A stretch of 64,000 bases of DNA, taken from Paramoeba atlantica. Lineage: Eukaryota > Discosea. The stretch covers positions 434,001 through 498,000 of the forward strand of contig CDRNVI010000014.1 of NCBI GenBank assembly GCA_977017575.1, in the 5' to 3' direction. A program made the translations under genes and the position numbers. The notes under the pieces were generated by a model. The model was not told where the DNA came from. It did no database searches and saw only the letters and a program-made list of their open reading frames with translations. The stretch's first letter is position 1; each line of letters opens with the position of its first letter. Shown in pieces: positions 10,392 through 18,907 of the stretch.

Positions 10392-10569
10392 CACAAAACT
10401 TTAAACGTAACAAAATAACAACCTAACAAGAATATAACAAACGAGTAAACACCCCCCTCCATGCAATTAGAGAATACTACATCATAATTTGAGAAGATTA
10501 TGTGCCCCGAAGGGCCAGCAGGCAAATATATAGCCGCCCCTCGGCTAAATTTCAAAACGTGAACTATTA
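10392..10569 (-). repeat. split direct repeat A, internal copy (C1)
   Basis: This 178 bp copy matches 16086-16263 except one visible substitution (TTTAAACG versus TTTAAATG). It contains GTGCCCCGAAGGGCCA; the transcribed strand folds as GCCC-UUCG-GGGC, a UNCG-tetraloop hairpin. It abuts repeat B at GAACTATTA|GAAATCC, the junction expected from a circular intermediate. Confidence 0.9.
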
Positions 10570-10787
10570 GAAATCCACGCCGAGGGGCTCCCTGGAAACA
10601 TATACACTGATAACATATATGAATAAATGAACAACTATGAATAGCTCAATCGTAATTCAAAATGACACAACATATCATTCATTCATTTCACACGCACAAA
10701 GATGGAAAAGAAACAAGCCTGCATAAAACAACACAATCAATGTCACTCTGTTAACGGGGTTCCCCCCCCACCGGAACCCTCGGCCAA
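10570..10787 (-). repeat. split direct repeat B, internal copy (C1)
   Basis: This is the second 218 bp copy of repeat B. After it the sequence continues CCTGCCCACACAC into the C1 3' UTR. Confidence 0.9.
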
Positions 10788-11220
10788 CCTGCCCACACAC
10801 ACGTCACAATAAACGCAAAATGCCCAATCACGTAGTCAAATATTAATAGATAGAAAATATCAAAATATGCAGAGCTCACAAAAGGATAACGATAGCAATA
10901 GATGACCAGTCCATTACCACGCCCTTTACAAGCTCACACGAGCTACACAGGTTACGCTTTCAACCTCTGCCCATATACCAACTTGGGACCTAGAAGTGTG
11001 GAGCAACTAGGCGTGGTGTACGGCCGTGTCAACAATGACGCGGTTAAAAACATTAAGGCGCTAATCGCAGAGTAAAGAAAACTTTACTCACCTTTATCTC
11101 ACATTGGGGAACCTTGTTTTCGAAAACCAAGGCGTGAGGATAAAGTTTGTCAACCGATTAACATCCATAACCTTCCAAAATTATAGGGACAACCTCCAAA
11201 CCCCAGGACCCCGTCCGCTC
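10788..11220 (-). other. C1 3' UTR with structured RNA domain shared with LINE A
   Basis: This noncoding region is conserved with C2 (58861-59052 plus 59498-59760). At 10960-11180 it carries a helix chain matching the A-LINE 3' UTR in order: CCTAG/CTAGG, CGTGTCA/TGACGCG, a long stem (..TAATCG/CGATTA..), GAGTAAAG/CTTTACTC, and CTCAC..GTGAG enclosing CCTTG..CAAGG. Single-strand positions such as TTGGGG-ACC and AGGCGTGAG-ATA are identical between families while stems differ. Confidence 0.7.
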
Positions 11221-11819
11221 TCTTTTTTGCAGATAATAGGGGGGGAAGAGTACGAGTTCTAACTTTATATATGTATGTACGGTATGACTTTCTCACTTAC
11301 TTTCCCACTTGCTCAACTTCTTTCCCTCACTTCCCCCCATTTTAAAAACGAGCAAAATATATAACTAGCAAATACATGCTTTCCCATCTTACCCACTTCC
11401 CCTTACCAATCTTACCAGCTTTCCAGGGAGGGTAAGGTCTCCCTCGGCTAGGAGGGGCAGACTTTCCCCGAACCATTCGCGCGTTCCGGACCGGGTCTTT
11501 CGACCTCTCCCAGCTTGCCTTGGTAACCCTTCTCTTGTTGTACGAGAGGGCTCTCTTTTTTTTTTTTTTTTTTTTTTTTGTCTTTGTTTTTTACTTTCCT
11601 ACTTACTTTACTTCGCCCTTATCAACTTCGCCCGCTTCTCTCCCTTATCTCCACCCCTCAAAGAAACCATCCGCGACTTTCCGACTTCACCCGCTTCTTT
11701 CCCTCACTTCCCCCCCCCCCCGAGCATCCATCCGCGCCTTCCAAACTTTGCCCTCCTCTTTGTTTTTTTTTTTTTTTTTCCTGTCTTTTTTTTTTTTTTT
11801 TTTTGTATTTGGTGATCCT
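11221..11819 (-). mobile_element. two nested LINE 3'-tail insertions in C1 3' UTR
   Basis: C2 lacks this block: its GACCCCGTCCGCTC is followed directly by the T-rich run. The first insert (about 11221-11550) is an A-type 3' tail (GCAGATAATAGGGGGGG, ..GCGCGTTCCGGACCGGG..), severely 5' truncated. The second (about 11551-11785) is a CT-rich tail bounded by T-runs. Both are antisense poly(A) insertions into an A-rich stretch of the C1 transcript strand. Confidence 0.6.
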
Positions 11820-11927
11820 GTCCCCTAGGGTTTTCCTTCAATATGACTGTCTAGCTTACCAATATGATGATGCTGATTATCGCTGTATTTGTCGATGTTG
11901 CCTTTATATTTCTCAACCTTCTCTCTC

Positions 11928-13490
11928 TCAATCCGTGGATATGTACGCTGCCTTGACACAAATACCTTTGTCCTCTGTCAGTCGCAGGACTTCGCGCAAT
12001 TCCATTGAAACCCCCTCTGACTTGGAGATCCTCCTGTTCAGTGCAGCCTGACAGGAGGTGTTGTCAACAAAAACATCCAAGCAGGTTCCACGGGGGCAAT
12101 GCGCGGAAAACTTCTCGAGGGCTAAGCGGACTGCTGCAGCTTCCGCACGGTTCACCTCATACGAGGATGACTCAGGCCACGCCTCTCCCGTAATCAAAAC
12201 CTCTCCGCTGTCTAAATACATAATCGCTCCCCATCCTTTCACCGAGGCATCGGTGTAGAGACGATGCTTGTGTAGAACAACATCGGGATGGGGAGGTGGA
12301 GACCGTGGAACATTCTCCAACAACTCGTTTCTCCACTCTGCTAGCATGGAGCGAGTGACGACAGGGAGTGCGACCGGACGGTCACATAACTTGGGGCAAC
12401 GGTTCAACAAGTTGATACGCCGTTGCGCCACCTTCAAAGCGAAATAAAACCGCGGCATATTGAGTCGGAGAACTGCGGAGCCATAAATGAGGCGCCCCAC
12501 CACCGCCTCTAGGTCAACAAAGGAAATGTTGAAGAAAGAGTCGGCTCGCAGTTTCCTGATCACTCGCGGTCCCAGGCAGACCGTATGCGCGTTATGGTCG
12601 AACGCCACCCCATTGAAGACGTACCGTGCTACAGGGGGCTGACCCCGATCTTTGAAAAGACCGTTCGCCTTGTCGCAACGCTCGTCAATGAACTGAGCGT
12701 ACGTGGTGGCCTCGGAGTCGGTTCCTGCAAACCGAACTCCGTCAACATAAACGTCGATAGCGCCTCGGTGAAACGAGTAGCGCTGAGAACAAATCGACGC
12801 CTCGCCAGCAATCGCGGCGGTAACCGTGTGCATAACCTCCGGTGCACACCTATGGCCCATCGGGAGGACGTTCATCTCATACACGTCTCCACTGTTCGTT
12901 CTAAGGCGGAATTTGGGCCGCGCCCTCTTCGGGATACCAATCTGGTAAAACCCGCATGTGAAGTCCCGCTTCACAGCCATCGGCTCGTGCGCCTTATGAA
13001 GATACTTGGAGGGATGATATAATGGGACCTTTGGTTCATATGATTTTAATCTATCGTTATCGTCCCTTGTCCATGAAATAAATCTTCTGCGCTGATTGCC
13101 CTCATCATCGGTCTCCACAACCGTGAAGGGAATCATGAACTGCACCGATGGGCGCTTTCTCAACTCCTGCGCCGGGACCTTAGAGATTATGCCTGCGTCC
13201 TCCAACAATCGGACGTCCGCCTCAGGCAACGAACCTTTCACACTAGGTTCGGGGTACGGGGCTTTAGGTACCCATAATAGTTCATCCACTACCTTGCGAA
13301 AACGAGTGGCAGCTGACATACTCATCCACTCCTTAACCTGATCCAAATGGATAACAGGTATCGACTTCTTAACGTGCAAAGGTAGGTGAGCGTCGTGTGC
13401 CTTGGCTAGCCGTGAAGAGCGGCGTGCACAAACAACGGAGTGCCTGCGAAGGTAAGGCACTTCCTCGAAGCACTTTGCCACGTGCTCCGA
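11928..13490 (-). pseudogene. C1 reverse transcriptase-RNase H (RNase H C-terminus deleted)
   Basis: This is the third ORF of the YR element. RT shows WTRDDNDRLKS, motif A RDFTCGFYQIGI, PMGHRCAPEVM and the active-site box VYVDGVRFAG, where the usual second Asp of YxDD is Gly (also in C2). RNase H follows with YTDASVKGWGA, the E of NRAEAAAV, and VDNTS. C2 continues TDENPADAVSRG, giving the last catalytic Asp. C1 has a 38 bp deletion near 11938 that makes TD-stop, so it lacks that Asp. The frame is open upstream across the YR gene to 14300; I place the start near the YR stop because no AUG is clear before MSMSAA (13325). Confidence 0.8.
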
Positions 13491-13492
13491 GG

Positions 13493-14677
13493 TTACAGCA
13501 CTGGGAGACGTGCTGAGACTCTCTGCGTCCCGAGAGCCCTTGCCGTTGTAATACTGCTTGCGTTGTAGCGCAACAGTGATTCGACGTTGAGGTGTTTCGT
13601 GAGGTTCTGGACGTCCTCCATCCTGAGATTCCCGAGGGAGATCTCGTGGAATAGGTAAGTAATTGCACCTCTTTTTATGGAATGTGTTCCATACCCCGGA
13701 CCGAGAAGTTGATTCATCCTGTGGTCCATCTCCCGGACCGTCGTGTAACACAGGCGTTGGCCTGGTCTCAAACTTCCCACAAACTGAGCCAGTTCGGGTG
13801 TCCCCGGTCCAGTCACTATCGCGTAGAGGTACGGCCGGTAAGGATTCAGACGGGTTGTCTTGGTCCCCCTGCCCCAATAAATGATTACCTCGTGACTGGC
13901 CACACTCACGAACTGCTCCCGCCTCAGGTCGGCGGTCTCGGTCCATCTCGCAGCGGCTTTCCAACACAGGAGGCAACACATGCTCTCCTTTACGTCGAGA
14001 TGACGTCTCAGCTTCTTTAGAAGAAGTGGCGTGATTGGTAGCATCTGCCGCGTGGGTTCTAGCCCCCCCTGCGCTTGCAGGGCCTTTACGTAGAGACTCA
14101 ATGGGGTACCTTCGATTCCCATGAGCTCGAACAGAGTCCTCAATGCCCCTGCGTACCCCATGCGCGTCGAGGTAGCGAGAGGCAGAGTCTCCAGGAAGAG
14201 CACCGCGTTTGCAGGATTCGCGGTGATTCCCTTCGCCTGGCAATACTCGCGCAGGCGGAACCACAGTCGCTCCCTTGTGGCCCACGTGGCCGTTGCCCAC
14301 ATGGGCTGGAGCGCCTCGCCCAATTGAGTGGCGCGCGGGTCCTCGGGGGGCATTCGAAGAATCGCCCTCAGCAGCTCCTGGCGGCGTCCTCCTGGAGGCT
14401 GCGCGGCGTCGGCGGTTACGACGGCAGCGGTTTTGGCGGCGGCGGTCTTGGCGGCGGTGTAAACGGGAACGGGAAGCCGGGGTAGAGGACGGATTGGGAG
14501 GGAGACGCTTCTGCGCCTTAGACGTAACGGGGAGAGAGGGCGGGGAGGAGGAGTATTGCCACGCACGCGTGGCCGTCTTTCGCGCTGGCGGAGAGACGGG
14601 GAGGAAACGGGGGTAAGAATATCCACCCGTCGTCGCCTGGGACGACGGGCACGAGCAGTAATTGGGGTGGGGGGCAT
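13493..14677 (-). CDS. C1 tyrosine recombinase
   Basis: This 394 aa ORF starts 4 nt after the gag stop codon (TAG GAA ATG context). An Arg/Pro-rich N-terminus (1-75) and an Ala-rich linker lead into a SAM-like/YR fold. Candidate catalytic residues are R244 (AARWTE), the GTHSIKRG box (H332, with K335 at the HxxR position and R336 next), H362 and nucleophile Y371 (HLNVESLLRYN). Family knowledge: DIRS, Ngaro and TATE-type elements integrate a circular cDNA with such a recombinase, leaving no target duplication, as seen here. Length fits the family. It is intact in C1 but interrupted in C2. Confidence 0.88.
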   Translation of the reverse strand: MPPTPITARARRPRRRRVDILTPVSSPSLRQRERRPRVRGNTPPPRPLSPLRLRRRSVSLPIRPLPRLPVPVYTAAKTAAAKTAAVVTADAAQPPGGRRQELLRAILRMPPEDPRATQLGEALQPMWATATWATRERLWFRLREYCQAKGITANPANAVLFLETLPLATSTRMGYAGALRTLFELMGIEGTPLSLYVKALQAQGGLEPTRQMLPITPLLLKKLRRHLDVKESMCCLLCWKAAARWTETADLRREQFVSVASHEVIIYWGRGTKTTRLNPYRPYLYAIVTGPGTPELAQFVGSLRPGQRLCYTTVREMDHRMNQLLGPGYGTHSIKRGAITYLFHEISLGNLRMEDVQNLTKHLNVESLLRYNASSITTARALGTQRVSARLPVL

Positions 14678-14680
14678 TTC

Positions 14681-16084
14681 CTAGTGGAAAGCCCGTGTTG
14701 CGCCGTAACGGTTGGCGCCGCCCACCACCCCGCCGCGAAAATCCTGTTGCGGGGTGCGTGTGGTACGGAACTGCCCCCCCTGCTGTTGGGACGCTTGGGG
14801 GCAGTTCGATCGGAGGTGGCCTGGCTGATGACAGCTAAAACAGAAAGGTCCTTGGCTGCGTCGACGAGGAGCACGCTGCGCAGTCCGGCCCCTCAGTTGC
14901 TCGTCAACCACAAGCTGACCGTAGCGGTCCTGAGGGTCGTCGTCACGGTGCAACCGCTGTTGCACACGCTCGACAGCAACGCCCGCCGCAGCCCAATAAT
15001 GGTTGCGAAGCTCTTCGATGATGAGAAGGGCTACGGCGAGGTTGTGCTTCTCTAGCCATCCCTCCGTATTGCACGCAGCGTACACCCATTCAGTTAACAT
15101 CTTGAACAGGCGCTCACGCTGCGGCGGAGGGTTGAAGCGTACCCCAAGCTGCGGAGCTTCGCGCAGCTCACGGATGAGTTCACGTGGCTTGAACAAATCA
15201 TCCGTGTCGATCCACGGTTGCCAAGTAACCGGATCGTAGGGGGAGAAGCCTTTCGGGTCCGTAATACGGACGCGTTCAAACGTGGGGATCAGATCTTCAA
15301 CTGGTTTCCCACCCGGCATCTGCGCCCGAACATGGGCCAGTTCCAAAGAGTGGTAGTTGATCTCGGGATGGGGAAAACGATAGGCAGTGTTCTTGTCCCC
15401 ATCCCACTCGGCGAACAACTCAGTTGAGTTAGGGTCCTTAGGATGCGTCATATGCACCAACCCTATAACCGTCTGCCGTAGGCCGTCACGGGGAAGGGAC
15501 CATACAGCCTCGACGGTGACCTCGTAGTCCTTGCGCAGAAGCTCAATCACTTTCGTGATGAACTCTTCTTTGCTGGATTGTGTCATGATCCCACGCGCAT
15601 CACAGCGTGAACGCTGAGGCAACTCGACGTGGTCAATGTCAAGGGCCTCGTAACGGCGCGGCGAGCGAGAAGCCTCAACCTGGTCGGGGTTAAGGGTTCC
15701 TCTTCGTCGCATATGGGGCTCGGGAGCCTCCAGCGGAAAAGGGTACGGGCTAGGGAGGGAGCTCGCAGGCAAACTGGGAAGGTTGGAAGGGAGAGGGCTA
15801 GGCGGTTCGCGGGCGGGGCTGAGTGCTCTTCCTGAAGGGCGTACCTTTCGGCGCGCTGGGACAGGAGTAGGGGGAATCGGAGGAGGTCGCGCGGATACCT
15901 GCGGAGCCGGCTGCGTGGGGAGAGGGGGGAGAGGGGGGCGCACGGGAGGGCACGAAAGGGACTGACGCTTAGAATGGTCTTGGACGGAGGAGGTCTGAAT
16001 GGGTGTCGGCGCCCTATTCCGCTTCGGTGATCTATCGCGCTCCTGGCGTGGCTCCGACGGAGCCCGTAAACGTTGGGATCTCAT
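14681..16084 (-). CDS. C1 gag-like protein with CCHC zinc knuckle
   Basis: This 467 aa ORF begins at AUG 16084, just inside repeat A (the frame stays open through the repeat to 16249). The N-terminal ~150 residues are Pro/Arg/Ser-rich. A central helical region follows (PRELIREL...RERLFKMLTEWVYAA...), then CFSCHQPGHLRSNC at about 415-428, a CX2CX4HX4C knuckle typical of retroelement nucleocapsid domains, and a Gly/Gln/Arg-rich tail. Role inferred: RNA binding and particle assembly. C2 has a close homologue at the right edge of the window. Confidence 0.85.
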   Translation of the reverse strand: MRSQRLRAPSEPRQERDRSPKRNRAPTPIQTSSVQDHSKRQSLSCPPVRPPLPPLPTQPAPQVSARPPPIPPTPVPARRKVRPSGRALSPAREPPSPLPSNLPSLPASSLPSPYPFPLEAPEPHMRRRGTLNPDQVEASRSPRRYEALDIDHVELPQRSRCDARGIMTQSSKEEFITKVIELLRKDYEVTVEAVWSLPRDGLRQTVIGLVHMTHPKDPNSTELFAEWDGDKNTAYRFPHPEINYHSLELAHVRAQMPGGKPVEDLIPTFERVRITDPKGFSPYDPVTWQPWIDTDDLFKPRELIRELREAPQLGVRFNPPPQRERLFKMLTEWVYAACNTEGWLEKHNLAVALLIIEELRNHYWAAAGVAVERVQQRLHRDDDPQDRYGQLVVDEQLRGRTAQRAPRRRSQGPFCFSCHQPGHLRSNCPQASQQQGGQFRTTRTPQQDFRGGVVGGANRYGATRAFH

Positions 16085-16085
16085 A

Positions 16086-16263
16086 CACAAAACTTTAAAT
16101 GTAACAAAATAACAACCTAACAAGAATATAACAAACGAGTAAACACCCCCCTCCATGCAATTAGAGAATACTACATCATAATTTGAGAAGATTATGTGCC
16201 CCGAAGGGCCAGCAGGCAAATATATAGCCGCCCCTCGGCTAAATTTCAAAACGTGAACTATTA
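16086..16263 (-). repeat. split direct repeat A, 5' terminal copy (C1)
   Basis: This is the 178 bp 5' end of C1 in sense direction. It ends GAACTATTA at the D1 junction and carries the same GTGCCCCGAAGGGCCA hairpin as the internal copy. It sits directly upstream of the gag AUG, so it probably includes the promoter or 5' UTR (inference). Confidence 0.9.
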
Positions 16264-17898
16264 AAAGTGTATGGCAAAGATTTTCGCCAGATCCGCAGGG
16301 TGGTTAGTGAATGTATTTTCACTATTTTGCATTGGTGGGGCGTCTCCGCTTAAGAAAGCCGTCTGTGAGGCGAATGAAGCGACTTGTCTGTACGCTTCCC
16401 TTGGGTTTTTGACTATATTCGTGCTTTCCAGATTTTGACATTTTTCAGCATAAAAGTTTCTGTTAGCAGAGTGGCATATAAGATTTGCCTTTTTCCGCTT
16501 TTGTTCGTACATTGATTTTGCCTGAAGATTTTCTTCTTCCAAAGCATGATCTATTTTCGTCCTTGCGAAGGCCCTGCGTCTCTCTTCTATGGCTTTACGA
16601 GCTATTTCCGTCATCCAACGAACGTTGCGAGCCTTTGAAACCTGTGAGCAAGCGGCCGCGCTTGCGTGAAGCATTCCCTCTCTAAGTGTCAGCCAGGTAG
16701 TGTCGGGGGACGGATCCAGTTTAACCTGTTTTAGGTGTGCGTTAAGGTGTTGTTCGTACACTTTTCTGCAAGCTTCATTTCGTAGATCTGAGATTCTGAC
16801 GGAAGGAGTTCTCGTTCTTTTTTGTGCCAGCAGGGGGTAAAATAAAGTCGTACGAACCATGCGGTGGTCGCTCCTGTATTCAACGTCTTGTACTACATCA
16901 CATCTTCGAACCATGTAGCTCAAAGGGACCAGGACGTAGTCGATTTGCTTGCGGTCCCCTTCCTTTGGACCATACCAAGTCCAAGTGTATGGCATGTTTT
17001 CCTCATTGTCACCTGAATGTGGGCGTAGTGTATTCGCGATCATCAGTTTGTGGGACGCGCAAAAATTCACAAGTCTATAGCCGTTGTCGTTGGTTTTCTC
17101 TGCTACGGCATTAGGGCCTACGGTGGGGTGCCAGTTTGCGTCGGCTTTGATTGAAGCGTTAAAGTCACCTGCAATATGTAATGTTTCCTGGGTCGGCTTG
17201 TTTCGTATCGCCATTTCTAGATCCGCGTAAAATTTGTCCTTATCCTCCTTTGTGCCTTTTTCCGTTGGGGCGTAAGCGCTGATAACGCACAAATTCCTTG
17301 AGTTACGGGCCTTGAAACTCGCCATAATTATGCGGTCCGATATTCCTTGAAAACTTAGCAAGGCTCGAGCTGCTCTCTTATTGAGCATAAGACCCGTCCC
17401 ATTTTTGTACGTGCATGATTCTCTTTGGCCGCTGTATAGGAGCGTCCATCTACAGTTCGAAAATCCCACAATTTCCTTTCTACCAACGCCTGGTATGCGA
17501 CACTCCTGTATGGCTAGAATGTCTACGCCGGCCTCGTCTCCAATTGTGGCGGTTTCCGAAGCTTCGATTTTCCATCTTTCCGTTGCATCGTTTGGTGACC
17601 CTTTCCACGTCCGAACGTTGTGCGTACCAATCGTAACAATGCCTGGATAATATGGTTTTCGTCTCGGGATTGATCTGGTTCTATGCTTCGTTAATCGGAA
17701 TCTCGGTTTATTTTTGGGTAACTTGTTTTCGCATCTCACCTCGAGCTTTTTTTCCACGAAATTTGGCATTTTGTTTTCCTCTGTTCCTGTGTCATTCGCC
17801 ATTTCCGTGTCACCTCTGCGCGCCCCCTTCTTCGCTAACAGCTTTCCTTTGCGCCTCTTTTTCGATCCTGGCTGGGACCTGATCCCTCGTTTCGTCAT
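16264..17898 (-). pseudogene. LINE D1, 5' part: APE endonuclease
   Basis: The ORF begins at AUG 17898 (MTKRGIRSQPGSKKRRKGK, basic). An exonuclease-endonuclease-phosphatase (APE) domain follows: GTHNVRTW, ILAIQECRIPG (catalytic Glu), HIAGDFNAS, KQIDYVLV and YRSDHRMV. A linker region (WMTEIARKAIEERRR, then a Lys-rich helix) leads to the RT, whose start lies across C1 at 9847-10149. Family knowledge: APE cleaves target DNA for target-primed reverse transcription in L1, I and ingi-like LINEs. The frame is cut by the C1 insertion after AIHF. Several SL 3'-end relics lie upstream. Confidence 0.85.
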
Positions 17899-17920
17899 GG
17901 CAGAGACTAAGTAAAAGAAC

Positions 17921-18010
17921 GACAAGGTACGCCGGGAGGGGTGAAGGGGTGCATGGGGGAAACTCAGAAAGAAAAAAAAAAAAAACAACAAGGTACGGCC
18001 AACAAGGTAT
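17921..18010 (-). other. three spliced-leader 3'-end relics upstream of LINE D1
   Basis: The minus strand carries three shortened SL ends in the same orientation: ATACCTTGTTG (18010-18000), GTACCTTGTTG (17996-17986) and a diverged GTACCTTGTCG (about 17931-17921). A T-rich stretch lies between the second and third. The first two are only 3 nt apart. Such stacking of truncated leaders would fit repeated rounds of trans-splicing and retrotransposition. Confidence 0.55.
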
Positions 18011-18175
18011 GGATAAAAGGTGTTACGTGTGCAAAGTGAAATCCCACAACCGGAACATTTACAATGAGAAGGCAGACACCTTGGCGCTTGCAGGGTCGAG
18101 AAAAATAGTCCCAGCCTCAGAAATAAAGAGGAGAAAGACTGCGACAAGTGCCTCAGAAGCTCAAAGAGCGAATTA
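18011..18175 (+). pseudogene. RNase H C-terminal fragment
   Basis: The plus-strand frame reads CKVKSHNRNIYNEKADTLALAGSRK, matching the end of type I RNase H domains (V-K-x-H...N-E-x-A-D-x-L-A). About 30 residues of Lys/Arg-rich tail follow. It could be the missing end of an F-type LINE, whose RNase H in F1 is cut short, but it is on the opposite strand and too short to assign firmly. Confidence 0.5.
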
Positions 18176-18198
18176 TTATAGCTCCTTATTAGAGCGAA

Positions 18199-18905
18199 TT
18201 TTTTTTTTTTTTTTTTTTTTTGCAATTAATAAGGGGGGAGAAGTATGAATCGCGGCATTGCCTCTATATTTTGACCCAGTAGACGAACCAAGTAGGTCCA
18301 TTGGGGGGGGTATACGAGTTAAAAACAAGCAATCAAATTAGCAATTCTTTTTGTTTCCACAGATGTACCTTTTGTTTTTTCTCAGCCCAAAACTAGCAAT
18401 TTAATCTCCCCTAAGTATATACTACAAACAAGAAACAGTAAAAACTAAAACAAGCAATACAGACCCAATCCATTCGCGCGTTCCGGACCGGGTCTTTCGA
18501 CCACTCCACGGCCTGACTTGTGAACCCTTCCCTTGCTATATGGGAGGGCGCAGGCGCGGGCCTGTGTCGACAGCGACACGGTCGCGAAACAGGATGCTGG
18601 CCGACGGGGAGGAGATTCACTACCCGTGTACTACCTCACTTGGGGTACCTAGCCCTCGCGGGCTAGGCGTGAGCATAGACTCTGTCGACCCGACCAGCAC
18701 CCGTGGCCTATGTCACCACCATAGGATCCGTTGGGTCCGACACTATCCTTCCGTGATGGGCTCGTTCGGGTCGGGCACAGCCATGCGTGTAACCATCATA
18801 CGAGCTTGTGCTCGCATGAGGGTCACATTCAATTCGGCATACAATTTATTTGTAGCCTGCTCTTCCGTAAGGGTCCCATTTGAGGCCTGTGCCCGCCTCT
18901 TTCCG
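18199..18905 (-). pseudogene. LINE A6: 3'-terminal fragment with 3' UTR and poly(A)
   Basis: The minus strand carries only the last ~54 residues of an A-type ORF (VGKRRAQASNGTLTEEQ...MRAQARMMVTRMAVPDPNEPITEG, stop at 18743), matching the A1 C-terminus. The full A-type structured 3' UTR (18540-18742) and a distal tail ending in poly(A) (T at 18199-18222) follow. Its 5' truncation point abuts the poly(A) of the next element (T from about 18908). Confidence 0.8.
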
Positions 18906-18907
18906 AC

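Larger units (their letters stand above)
10150..16263 (-). mobile_element. YR retrotransposon C1 with split direct repeats
   Basis: This 6,114 bp element is inserted in the D1 ORF. In sense (minus) order it has repeat A (16263-16086, 178 bp), gag, YR, RT-RNase H, 3' UTR, repeat B (10787-10570, 218 bp), repeat A again (10569-10392), and repeat B again (10367-10150). This A-ORFs-B-A-B arrangement is that of Ngaro, PAT and TATE-type YR retroelements. The A copies differ at one site; the B copies look identical. Flanks read CGCGTTC and AAAGTGTATGG with no target duplication, and joining them restores the D1 frame. Two LINE tails are nested in its 3' UTR. Confidence 0.88.

Noticed and set aside
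10896-10960. Hammerhead ribozyme near the GATGACCAGTCC stretch in C1/C2
   Set aside because: The required CUGAUGA and GAAA core boxes with three stems are not present on either strand.
11520-12051. Plus-strand ORFs rich in Phe/Pro/Ser near the T-runs
   Set aside because: They are translations of antisense poly(A) and CT-rich LINE tails; composition is low-complexity and no motif is present.
14600-14874. Extra minus-strand ORF across the gag/YR boundary
   Set aside because: It is a frame shadow of the GC-rich gag and YR coding region, without family motifs.
16085-16249. In-frame N-terminal extension of C1 gag through repeat A (MKFSRGAAIYLPAG...)
   Set aside because: The same extension is openable at the internal A repeat (10392-10555) where no gag follows; the AUG at 16084 just after the repeat is the better start.
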